This document shows, piece after piece, positions 36,652-43,490 of a stretch of DNA of 56,158 bases. The DNA comes from a virus. A model generated the notes under the pieces. That model saw nothing but the letters and a program-made list of their open reading frames with translations. It was not told where the DNA came from and made no database searches. Both the position numbers and the translations under genes were made by a program. The stretch lies in IMG/VR virus record IMGVR_UViG_3300022902_001182, positions 1 to 56,158 of that record; one strand, written 5' to 3'. The stretch's first letter is position 1; each line of letters opens with the position of its first letter.

Positions 36652-37910
36652 ATTTTTTGTACTGTTTCCATGTTTTCCGCCCAGCGGGTAGTTTCATTTT
36701 CAATTCCAGACCAGATAGCATCAGACATTGCCTTATGTTGATTTTCTTCTGAGAATGTTTCTAGGATGTGGGTTTGTAATCTATTCGCCGTTGTCCTCTT
36801 CGCTTTAAGTTCAGTAAAGACACTTCTCATGGCTCTTTTGAATTTATCTTCCTTTGGACGACACCAGTTCATGTCTTTTGTAATGATTCCTGGCATCAAG
36901 GCAATTTCTGGTACAGGTACAATATCTACCGCCACCTTTTCATAGCAAGTTTCTCTCTTTATTTTACCTGCTTTGTTTTTGGTTGTGGTAGACAAAAAGT
37001 CTACATGACCAGACCATGCTGGAGCAATCACTGGCAGTCCGCTATAAGCAGATTCAAAGATAGGAAGTCCGAAGCCCTCACCGTGGGTAGCGGTGAGATA
37101 TGCTGACATTTGCGGATGAACATAGAGTCCATGCAATTCTTCATCAGACATTGCGCCATGAATATGATATATTTTACACTTGCGAGGACCTAGTTGTTCT
37201 ATGAAACCCTTTAGTAATCTCTCAGACTTATAACGATCAGGTATTGAGTTATTTTCACCATGAGCCTTCAAGAGTAAACCAACGTTCTCTTCTTCTCTAA
37301 ACTCTTCAACAAACCATTTAAGCGCATCTTCTATATTTTTTCTTGGTGCCATTTGGGTAATGGATAAAAAGTTGAAGTCTGTTGGTAGTTTGATTTTTTC
37401 AGATAAATCTACGGGAACAATATTTCTAACTGGGTAAGTTACAACCTCTACTGGTTTTTGACATCCCACCAGCGAAAGAACCTCGTCAGTATGCTCATTT
37501 TTGATATCATATTTTGTCTTAAGAAAAGTATCGGCAGTATGGGCTGAAGTTACAATTATCTTATCCATTGAGTTCGCTCGGCGGAGCCAGTCAAGTGGTA
37601 CCCGATCAGTTTCTACTCCAGCAGTGATACCAATATTAATCTTTGCCAATCCCTTCCATTCGGTGGGGACGGTTACCTGAATGGATACATCAAATTCTCC
37701 TTGATATGACGCCGCCTTTTGGATAAGAAAATTATAATACTTTCTTTTAAAGTTATCCTCATGAAGCCAACTGCTTCTTCCCCAGTTAAGCGGGCTAACA
37801 TATACATCATAAAGATCTGGACGGCTAGATAAAGCATCTATTACAAATCTTGAATGAACACCATATCCTGATTTTGATAGGACTGGCGCTACTACTAATA
37901 CTTTCTTCAT
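36648..37910 (-). CDS. Glycosyltransferase family 4 protein (420 aa)
   Basis: 420 aa from ATG at 37910 (ATGA overlap with 37907-39172); an earlier in-frame ATG at 37922 lies inside the upstream gene. KVLVVAPVLSKSGYGVHSRFV is the N-terminal donor domain with a Gly loop, and HPQMSAYLTATHGEGFGLPIFESAYSGLPVIA is the GT4 EGFGLPxxE catalytic block. The donor is unknown. One of several glycosyltransferases in the operon. Confidence 0.9.
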   Translation of the reverse strand: MKKVLVVAPVLSKSGYGVHSRFVIDALSSRPDLYDVYVSPLNWGRSSWLHEDNFKRKYYNFLIQKAASYQGEFDVSIQVTVPTEWKGLAKINIGITAGVETDRVPLDWLRRANSMDKIIVTSAHTADTFLKTKYDIKNEHTDEVLSLVGCQKPVEVVTYPVRNIVPVDLSEKIKLPTDFNFLSITQMAPRKNIEDALKWFVEEFREEENVGLLLKAHGENNSIPDRYKSERLLKGFIEQLGPRKCKIYHIHGAMSDEELHGLYVHPQMSAYLTATHGEGFGLPIFESAYSGLPVIAPAWSGHVDFLSTTTKNKAGKIKRETCYEKVAVDIVPVPEIALMPGIITKDMNWCRPKEDKFKRAMRSVFTELKAKRTTANRLQTHILETFSEENQHKAMSDAIWSGIENETTRWAENMETVQKI

Positions 37911-39172
37911 ACTGTTATACACTCCCAGCTATTATATTTTTTTCTATTTTCCCAAGATCCATGCTCATCGTGAATTTTATCCATTAGAGTAATCCAATTA
38001 TTTTTGAAATCGGAGAAATTATAGTTTTTCATAATGTGTTCTCTGCCGCGAAGTCCTAAAGCTGTTCTATCTTCCATGGTCATATTATATATTTTTTCCA
38101 AGGCTGCGATAAAGTCATCTTTATTTATTCTATCTTCAAAAATGAAGGGAACTTGTTGTGATCCGATTATTGCCTTGGATGATGGTTCAATCCCTACCCC
38201 AAAGAAATCTTCGCCATCCGTAACCTGTTCTTGAAGACCTCCGGTCATGCTGACTATAATTGGAGTACCACAAGATAATGATTCTAAAGTGGCAAGTCCA
38301 AATCCTTCTGCATCTGAGATATTGACTGTACAATCTGCCATCTTGTAAAGAATGGATAGTTGGTCTTGTTGAAGTTTTTCCGTAGAGAATAGAACCTCTC
38401 CGTTATTCAAACCAAGCTCTTCTATGATATAGTCCAATGGCTGACCGTGGGGGTCCCTTACATCAGTATGCATCAATAAACATGCCTTATCTTTCCCTAC
38501 CTTATCAAGGAATTCCTTAAACCAAAAGATAAGCGTACCACTCTGCTTTCTGCGAGCATTTCTATTGTTCCAGAAAAAGATTACCTTATCGGTAACGCCC
38601 ATGTTGGATTCTCTTACATTTTTTACAAGTGCCCGTTCAGATTCAGTTGATGGAGGCTTGAATATGTCAGTGTTGACTGCATGTGGAATATAATATTCTT
38701 CTGCTTCTGGAGCCACAGTCTGAACGATGTCGCTAGTTACCTTTGAAATTGTAGCTATAACATCAGTTGAATCATACCATTTTTTATTGAACGCCGGATA
38801 TGGTGTGTTATCCCACACATGATAGTACACCATTGGGACAAGTGGACGGATTTCGTCCTCCATATTCCAAAGCCATTCATAAAATCTAGGATCAGTCATA
38901 AAATACAGAATGTCTGGTTTATGGTGGTGAATCATCTGGCGGAGCATATCTGGATTTCCGTATCCATCAACAGGATAAACTATCCAGTCCTCTCCATATT
39001 TTTCGGTTTTGACTGGATTATAGTTAGGGTGTGTAATCGCACCCCCTAATGATACCACCTGGTACCTTCCTGTGTCAAGTAGTGTTTCTAAAATATATTT
39101 TGTTTGTGTGCCTACACCAGATGGTAAAAATGGGTGGTCACTCAGAGTTAGGATTTTGATTTTTTTATTTGT
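37907..39172 (-). CDS. Glycosyltransferase family 4 protein, GTG start (421 aa)
   Basis: 421 aa. An earlier in-frame ATG at 39286 would overlap the nuclease gene by nearly 100 bases; GTG at 39172 has GAGG seven bases upstream and lies 16 bases past the nuclease stop, so it is preferred. ILTLSDHPFLPSGVGTQTKYI is the N-terminal motif; MADCTVNISDAEGFGLATLESLSCGTPIIV is the GT4 EGFGLxxLE block. The first sugar-cassette gene in transcription order. Its job may be early in glycan assembly, which is inference. Confidence 0.88.
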   Translation of the reverse strand, partial: TNKKIKILTLSDHPFLPSGVGTQTKYILETLLDTGRYQVVSLGGAITHPNYNPVKTEKYGEDWIVYPVDGYGNPDMLRQMIHHHKPDILYFMTDPRFYEWLWNMEDEIRPLVPMVYYHVWDNTPYPAFNKKWYDSTDVIATISKVTSDIVQTVAPEAEEYYIPHAVNTDIFKPPSTESERALVKNVRESNMGVTDKVIFFWNNRNARRKQSGTLIFWFKEFLDKVGKDKACLLMHTDVRDPHGQPLDYIIEELGLNNGEVLFSTEKLQQDQLSILYKMADCTVNISDAEGFGLATLESLSCGTPIIVSMTGGLQEQVTDGEDFFGVGIEPSSKAIIGSQQVPFIFEDRINKDDFIAALEKIYNMTMEDRTALGLRGREHIMKNYNFSDFKNNWITLMDKIHDEHGSWENRKKYNSWECITV

Positions 39173-39188
39173 CACTTTACGCCCTCGT

Positions 39189-40028
39189 TTATGTGCAATG
39201 TTTTGATTTGTAAAATTCACAAGTACCAAATCTGTCCTTACAACTAACGCAGGCAGATCTGTTTTTTGTATAGTTCTTTTTTTCAATGTTACTCAACGCT
39301 TTGGTTAGAAGAGCTAAGGCATCGGTTGTTCTCTTTTTGGCAGCGGTCACCCTTACAAATTCTGCCTTCTTTCCTGCCTTGGCAGTTCGCTTGAGCAAGA
39401 CAAAATGACATTCAATATCTTTAGGATCCACATCATACTTTTTGGACCAAAAGTGCTTATAAAACACTAGCTGATATGATAAAATCTTATCATTCTTTTT
39501 TTGAGGTTGCCAGCCCCACGAGCAGGTCTTCCAATCAATCAGATGAACCTTCTTGTCCTTTTTACTCATGATTACAAGATCAATAAATCCTTTGAACTTT
39601 TTGTCCACATCTGTAAACTCAGTTATTGGTTCATAAAGTTGTTCTTCTGCTTTGAGAACTTCCCAGTCCTCTCCTAGTTTGCCGAATTTCTCAGCCAAAC
39701 AAGTATATAAATCAGGAATAATCTCTATTCCCTTCTCTAACCATTCTTTCAGATTGAAGTTCTTTTTTGCCTCAGCTTGCATGTCTTGGGGCAGAGCTTT
39801 TAGTTCAGCCAAAAATTGCTCTTTAACTAGTGATTTGATTTTTCCAGAAGATCTATAATCCTCTGGCTTTGATAAGGTATATTCACACACCGTATGAATT
39901 GCTTTTCCAAATGCGGTGTGGATATTTCCATCAAATTGAGTTATTTTATCAATATAAGTCAACTTGTGATACTGTGGGCAAATATACCAGTTCTTCCACT
40001 CAGAATATGAAATGTGTTTTCCGACCAA
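39189..40028 (-). CDS. PD-(D/E)xK nuclease, RecB/Cas4-type with cysteine cluster (279 aa)
   Basis: 279 aa. SYSEWKNWYICPQYHKLTYIDK is the N-terminal segment with one cysteine, and FGKAIHTVCEYT the RecB-like helix. FKGFIDLVIMSKKDKKVHLIDWKTCSWG gives the D...DxK core. The C-terminus has three cysteines (CVSCKDRFGTCEFYKSKHC), so with the first cysteine it fits the Fe-S-type AddB/Cas4 nucleases. It probably trims DNA ends in recombination or packaging. Adjacent genes are the metallopeptidase upstream and the sugar cassette downstream. Confidence 0.88.
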   Translation of the reverse strand: MVGKHISYSEWKNWYICPQYHKLTYIDKITQFDGNIHTAFGKAIHTVCEYTLSKPEDYRSSGKIKSLVKEQFLAELKALPQDMQAEAKKNFNLKEWLEKGIEIIPDLYTCLAEKFGKLGEDWEVLKAEEQLYEPITEFTDVDKKFKGFIDLVIMSKKDKKVHLIDWKTCSWGWQPQKKNDKILSYQLVFYKHFWSKKYDVDPKDIECHFVLLKRTAKAGKKAEFVRVTAAKKRTTDALALLTKALSNIEKKNYTKNRSACVSCKDRFGTCEFYKSKHCT

Positions 40029-40046
40029 TGTAACCTTCTTTCTATC

Positions 40047-40712
40047 TTATTTTCTAATAAGATGAAGTTCTTTTATTTTCATATATAAAGCTGGGGATAT
40101 TTTATATAACTCATCTGCTTTACCTAAATAGTATGATTCAAATCCAGTCGCAAAATATTCTCTCAAGGAAACGGCTGCGTATGGACGAATGAACAATCCG
40201 GTTGATATCATTTTTAGCATATTATTGCCAACATATTTATATAAGAATTTATCAAATGCTACGTCATACTTTAGATTTCGGAAGTCATACTTTTCAGTCC
40301 AATATCCTTCGCTCCTTAGTTCATATAAGAGTTGCTGTCTCTTTTCTAAAAACTCGGCAATTATATTAGTGTCTGAATAAATCTGTTCTGCAAACTGAGT
40401 TTCCATATGATGAGCAAACTCGTGGACTATATCGTCTAACAAATCCTCTGGGTTGTCTTGTCTATTGGTAATATAAAAGATTCCAGATTTATAAAAAGCA
40501 TTGATATCTCTTTCCTCAAATTCTTTTTTATGTCCTATTTCAATCATTTTCACACCATGAAGAAAGTGAGGTGGGAATTTGTCTTCTATCGTTTTTAGTA
40601 TTGCCTGGAGATTAAAACCTGCTGGTAGCGGATCTACTTCTTCCACACGAATATTACCAAACCTAATAGATCGGGTTGTATTTTTAACTTTCTCCGCAAT
40701 ATATTTTTTCAT
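40047..40712 (-). CDS. HExxH metallopeptidase-like protein (221 aa)
   Basis: 221 aa. DDIVHEFAHHMETQF holds the zinc motif HEFAH with catalytic Glu; a later REYFATGFESYYLG could supply the third ligand. No signal peptide. The substrate is unknown; phage proteins of this type may process structural or host proteins. It overlaps PhoH by ATGA, so the two are co-translated. Confidence 0.78.
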   Translation of the reverse strand: MKKYIAEKVKNTTRSIRFGNIRVEEVDPLPAGFNLQAILKTIEDKFPPHFLHGVKMIEIGHKKEFEERDINAFYKSGIFYITNRQDNPEDLLDDIVHEFAHHMETQFAEQIYSDTNIIAEFLEKRQQLLYELRSEGYWTEKYDFRNLKYDVAFDKFLYKYVGNNMLKMISTGLFIRPYAAVSLREYFATGFESYYLGKADELYKISPALYMKIKELHLIRK

Positions 40713-42028
40713 AATATTTCGGCTGCTAATGTCGCCAGCTTAGATCTTTCCCCTTTTTTCAAGGTAACGTGACCGGATATCTCAAATTCTTTGAACTTTT
40801 CCACTGCGTGAGTAAGACCATTGGAAACAGCATCAACGTATGAATTGTCAATTTGTTGAATATCTCCTGTTAGTACCAACTTGGTTCCATGTCCTACCCT
40901 TGTTATTATAGTCTTTAATTCGTGTGCTGTTAAGTTTTGAGCTTCATCAACAATCAAAAAGGCATTTGATATAGACCTGCCACGGATATAAGTCATCGCC
41001 TCAATCTCTATAACCCCCTGTTCCATGTGCATTTCCATAGCCGATCTATCCCCGAATAAAAATTCTAGATTGTCTCTAAGCGGAGCAATCCAGGGTAACA
41101 TTTTTTCTTCAATAGTGCCTGGTAAAAAACCTATATCTCTGCCCATGGGTTGTACCGGCCTCGTTATTATCAGCTTATTATAGCCGCCGCCTTCACGAGT
41201 TTTATTTAGAACCTGCTCTAGTCCACATGCAGCCGCTATTAGTGTTTTCCCAGTACCAGCCTGCCCTGTAAGTGAGAGGATATGTACATTTCTATCAAAG
41301 AGTAGGTCCATGGCAAACGTTTGTTCTTTATTGTTAGCAGAGAGTCCCCAAATATCTTTATATTTCTGTAGTTTTTTTATTTTATTTTCGGACTTTACAT
41401 ATCTCCCCATAGCAGATTGGAGATTGTCTGAACATGTGTCTGCCTTGAGCAGTACAAACTGATTTGGATATAACTCTATTTCTTTTTCTATATCTTCTGA
41501 GGATATAAAACCATTTTGATAAAATTCATCTATCACTTTACTAGAAGAACTAATTTCTATTGCGCCATCAAATAGTTTGTCCGCAGATTGTACTGCTTGT
41601 TGTGGTTGATAATCAAAACACTCAATCCCAAACGAATCGCACTTGACTCGCATATTCAAGTCACGAGAGATTACTGCCACATTTTTTCCCTCTATTTTCA
41701 TTCTTAGAGCGGTGGCAATTATTTTATTGTCTGAATCTTCTGTATCCATACCACTTGGCATATACCTTGGGTCGTATTGGGCTACAAATACTTTACCCAA
41801 GCTATCACCGAGGGGGGCACCAATGCTTAAACTGCCCTTTGATCTTAGTTTGTCTAAAAGACGATTCATTGAACGTGCATTTAGTCCAGCCATATCTTGT
41901 CTGTGCTTGTGCTTGTCTATCTCATCAAGGACAATGGTGGGGATCGCTATGTCATTTTCCCCAAATGAAAAGAGCGAGTTTGCCTCGGTCAAAAAAACGT
42001 TTGTATCTAACACTAGAGTCTTTACCAT
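40709..42028 (-). CDS. phoH: PhoH-family ATPase with N-terminal PIN domain (439 aa)
   Basis: 439 aa. The PIN domain (residues 1-140) has VLDTNVF with D8, DEIDKHK, and DSDNKIIATAL and ISRDLNMR acidic residues, as in VapC-like ribonucleases. The PhoH ATPase domain has Walker A GQAGTGKT at 255-262 and a Walker B-type LIVDEAQN near 350. This PhoH2/YlaK arrangement acts as an RNA helicase-nuclease in bacteria. Common in marine phages, where its role is debated. A TATAAT at 42052-42057 on the minus strand is a plausible -10 without a good -35, with GGAG before the ATG. Confidence 0.92.
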   Translation of the reverse strand: MVKTLVLDTNVFLTEANSLFSFGENDIAIPTIVLDEIDKHKHRQDMAGLNARSMNRLLDKLRSKGSLSIGAPLGDSLGKVFVAQYDPRYMPSGMDTEDSDNKIIATALRMKIEGKNVAVISRDLNMRVKCDSFGIECFDYQPQQAVQSADKLFDGAIEISSSSKVIDEFYQNGFISSEDIEKEIELYPNQFVLLKADTCSDNLQSAMGRYVKSENKIKKLQKYKDIWGLSANNKEQTFAMDLLFDRNVHILSLTGQAGTGKTLIAAACGLEQVLNKTREGGGYNKLIITRPVQPMGRDIGFLPGTIEEKMLPWIAPLRDNLEFLFGDRSAMEMHMEQGVIEIEAMTYIRGRSISNAFLIVDEAQNLTAHELKTIITRVGHGTKLVLTGDIQQIDNSYVDAVSNGLTHAVEKFKEFEISGHVTLKKGERSKLATLAAEIL

Positions 42029-42075
42029 AATAATCTCCTAAACAGGTGCTTATTATAAGTAGATTTTTAATTAAT

Positions 42076-42105
42076 AAAAAAGCTGCCAATATTGGTGGCT
42101 TTTTT
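42076..42105 (-). terminator. Terminator hairpin after the tmRNA
   Basis: A stem of A/T and G/C pairs (AAAAAAGCTGCCAA at 42076-42089 against TTGGTGGCTTTTTT at 42092-42105) lies just past the tmRNA 3' end, followed on the minus strand by T-rich sequence. With A tracts on one side and T tracts on the other it may work in both directions. It would end the tmRNA transcript before the PhoH gene. Confidence 0.75.
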
Positions 42106-42110
42106 ATATT

Positions 42111-42451
42111 TGGTGGAGGTGGACGGTATCGAACCGTCGTCTTGAAAGTGTCCATAAACTAGTCATTCACAGGGTTAGTATGCGCCTTTATCGTCGTAGC
42201 AACGTTGACTATCTCATCCTTCTTTATTTAGCCTCGGAGTTTATGAGCAATGCCGAACGAGGGTTCTATTCAAAAAGCAACTTTCTGTTTATTGGCAGTC
42301 ACCGCCTCAAGAGTGGTTAGGTTATTACGCCGCCATCTCTAGGTTGAAATTGTCATTTGCAATTATCTTTTTAAGCGTTTTTAGTGAGCCACGCTTCCCT
42401 CACCCCTGCACTAGTTTATATCTTCCTCCCAATCGAATCCATTTCACCCCC
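42111..42451 (-). ncRNA. ssrA: tmRNA (transfer-messenger RNA), one-piece, encoded CCA
   Basis: The 5' end reads GGGGGTGAAATGGATTCGA, matching bacterial tmRNA; the 3' end reads GACGGTTCGATACCGTC then CACCTCC and ACCA. The acceptor stem is 7 bp (GGGGGTG with CACCTCC) with a G3-U70 wobble, the AlaRS identity pair, and discriminator A. The reading frame runs GCA AAT GAC ... GCG GCG TAA TAA, encoding tag ANDNFNLEMAA, at about 42310-42365, with GATAATT just before the resume codon. Length 341 nt is normal. tmRNA frees stalled ribosomes with SmpB; no smpB gene is seen here, so host SmpB would be used. Confidence 0.95.
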
Positions 42452-42463
42452 ATAACCTTATAC

Positions 42464-42492
42464 AATATACCCTATGATATAGAATTTGTCAA
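42464..42492 (-). promoter_or_regulatory. Sigma70-type promoter of the tmRNA
   Basis: On the minus strand, TTGACA (42487-42492), 17-base spacer, and TATATT (42464-42469) are near-consensus and place a start about 7 bases later, close to the tmRNA 5' end at 42451. The spacer contains the 18-base block shared with the promoter at 22641-22658. Confidence 0.8.
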
Positions 42493-42513
42493 TCTATTTA
42501 TTTTTAGAAAGTA

Positions 42514-42605
42514 GTTAAAGCTGTTAAAACTAAGAAAAGTAGTTAAAACTGTTAAATCTGTTAAAGCTAAGAAAAGTAGTTAAAGCTGTTAAAGCTGTTA
42601 AAACT
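42514..42605 (+). repeat. Array of eight 9-bp repeats (GTTAAARCT) with 10-bp spacers
   Basis: Eight near-identical units with consensus GTTAAAGCT or GTTAAAACT lie at 42514, 42523, 42542, 42551, 42560, 42579, 42588 and 42597. They form blocks of 2, 3 and 3, separated twice by the same 10 bases AAGAAAAGTA, and flanked by AGAAAGTA and AACAAATG. The region is AT-rich and lies between the tmRNA promoter and a structural-type gene. Looks like an iteron or protein-binding array rather than coding: the 10-base spacers break the frame. An origin of replication is one possibility. Confidence 0.7.
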
Positions 42606-42661
42606 AACAAATGCATTATAATTCAATTTGAAAAGTTGTTAAGTTAAAAAATGAAACTTAT

Positions 42662-43480
42662 TTAAAGATCGTCAAACTCTTCATCGCCGAGGAGGTCCCC
42701 TTCGTCTCCGGAGGGGCTGTCTTCTTCCGCGGTTTCTGATGCCTCAACAGCCTTGTCTACCTCATCTTCATATTCTGGAGTTGTTGTATCTGGGAGTTCG
42801 GGTGCTAGCTCATCTTCAAACTTATCAAAATATAGAAGAGCATTTGTCAATAAATAATCATAAAACAAGTCTTGGTCTTTTTCGTCGGCCAACATGTCGT
42901 AAGCATCAACTATTTGTTTTTCTATTTTTTTGAAGGAGGTCGCTGCAAAGTTTCTTCCTGTTTCATTCTGATCATCTAGCACTACAAAATCATCGGCGTC
43001 ACTATCGCCGTCGCCATCAATATCAATAAACTCACCCTCTATTGACTCACTAGCCTCTTCTTCGTCCTCAATATCAATTACTATTTTCTCAGAAAGTGTT
43101 TCTTCATCTATTTCAAACTCATAGCTCTCTGGTATTTTCTCTGCGACGGTTGTTACATCAATTGGTCTTATTGTATTTTTAATAGCATGTATAATATGAT
43201 TACGGAATGATTCTCTTTGCTCCTCTGATGTTGTGAGCATTTTATAATCAATTTCAAGAACGGGGATAATTTTTTCTAGTAAGCTCGCGAGAACATTAAT
43301 ACCAGTGTAAGTACTAGCTTCTTCAGTACCAGTTTCGGTCTCTAATATCATAGACCTTACAACTTTCCTCAGTTTATTCTCTGCTAATCTTTTAGTTTTA
43401 AAGGACTTTTCTATACGATTTCGTACATAAGTTCTTATTAGCTCTTCAGCGATTAGTGTACTTCTTTTGATTTCATTCAT
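42662..43480 (-). CDS. Acidic helical protein, possible head-scaffold or core protein (272 aa)
   Basis: 272 aa from ATG at 43480. A longer frame from 43585 would overlap the upstream gene by 95 bases, so the short start is preferred. The N-terminal third is basic and helical (RTYVRNRIEKSFKTKRLAENKLRKVV), the rest is strongly acidic (IDIEDEEEASESIEGEFIDIDGDGDSDADDF and a Glu/Asp-rich tail). DIDGDGDSDADDF looks like a calcium-binding EF-hand or dockerin-like loop. No recognised family. Scaffold or core proteins of phage heads can be this acidic, but that is conjecture. Confidence 0.7.
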   Translation of the reverse strand: MNEIKRSTLIAEELIRTYVRNRIEKSFKTKRLAENKLRKVVRSMILETETGTEEASTYTGINVLASLLEKIIPVLEIDYKMLTTSEEQRESFRNHIIHAIKNTIRPIDVTTVAEKIPESYEFEIDEETLSEKIVIDIEDEEEASESIEGEFIDIDGDGDSDADDFVVLDDQNETGRNFAATSFKKIEKQIVDAYDMLADEKDQDLFYDYLLTNALLYFDKFEDELAPELPDTTTPEYEDEVDKAVEASETAEEDSPSGDEGDLLGDEEFDDL

Positions 43481-43490
43481 GATACTATAT

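Noticed and set aside
42514-42605. CRISPR array
   Set aside because: Repeats are 9 bp with identical 10-bp spacers; CRISPR repeats are longer with unique spacers.
42514-42605. Coding for a Val-Lys-Ala tail
   Set aside because: The 9-bp units read as V-K-A but 10-bp spacers break the frame and stop codons occur, so at most a decayed coding repeat.
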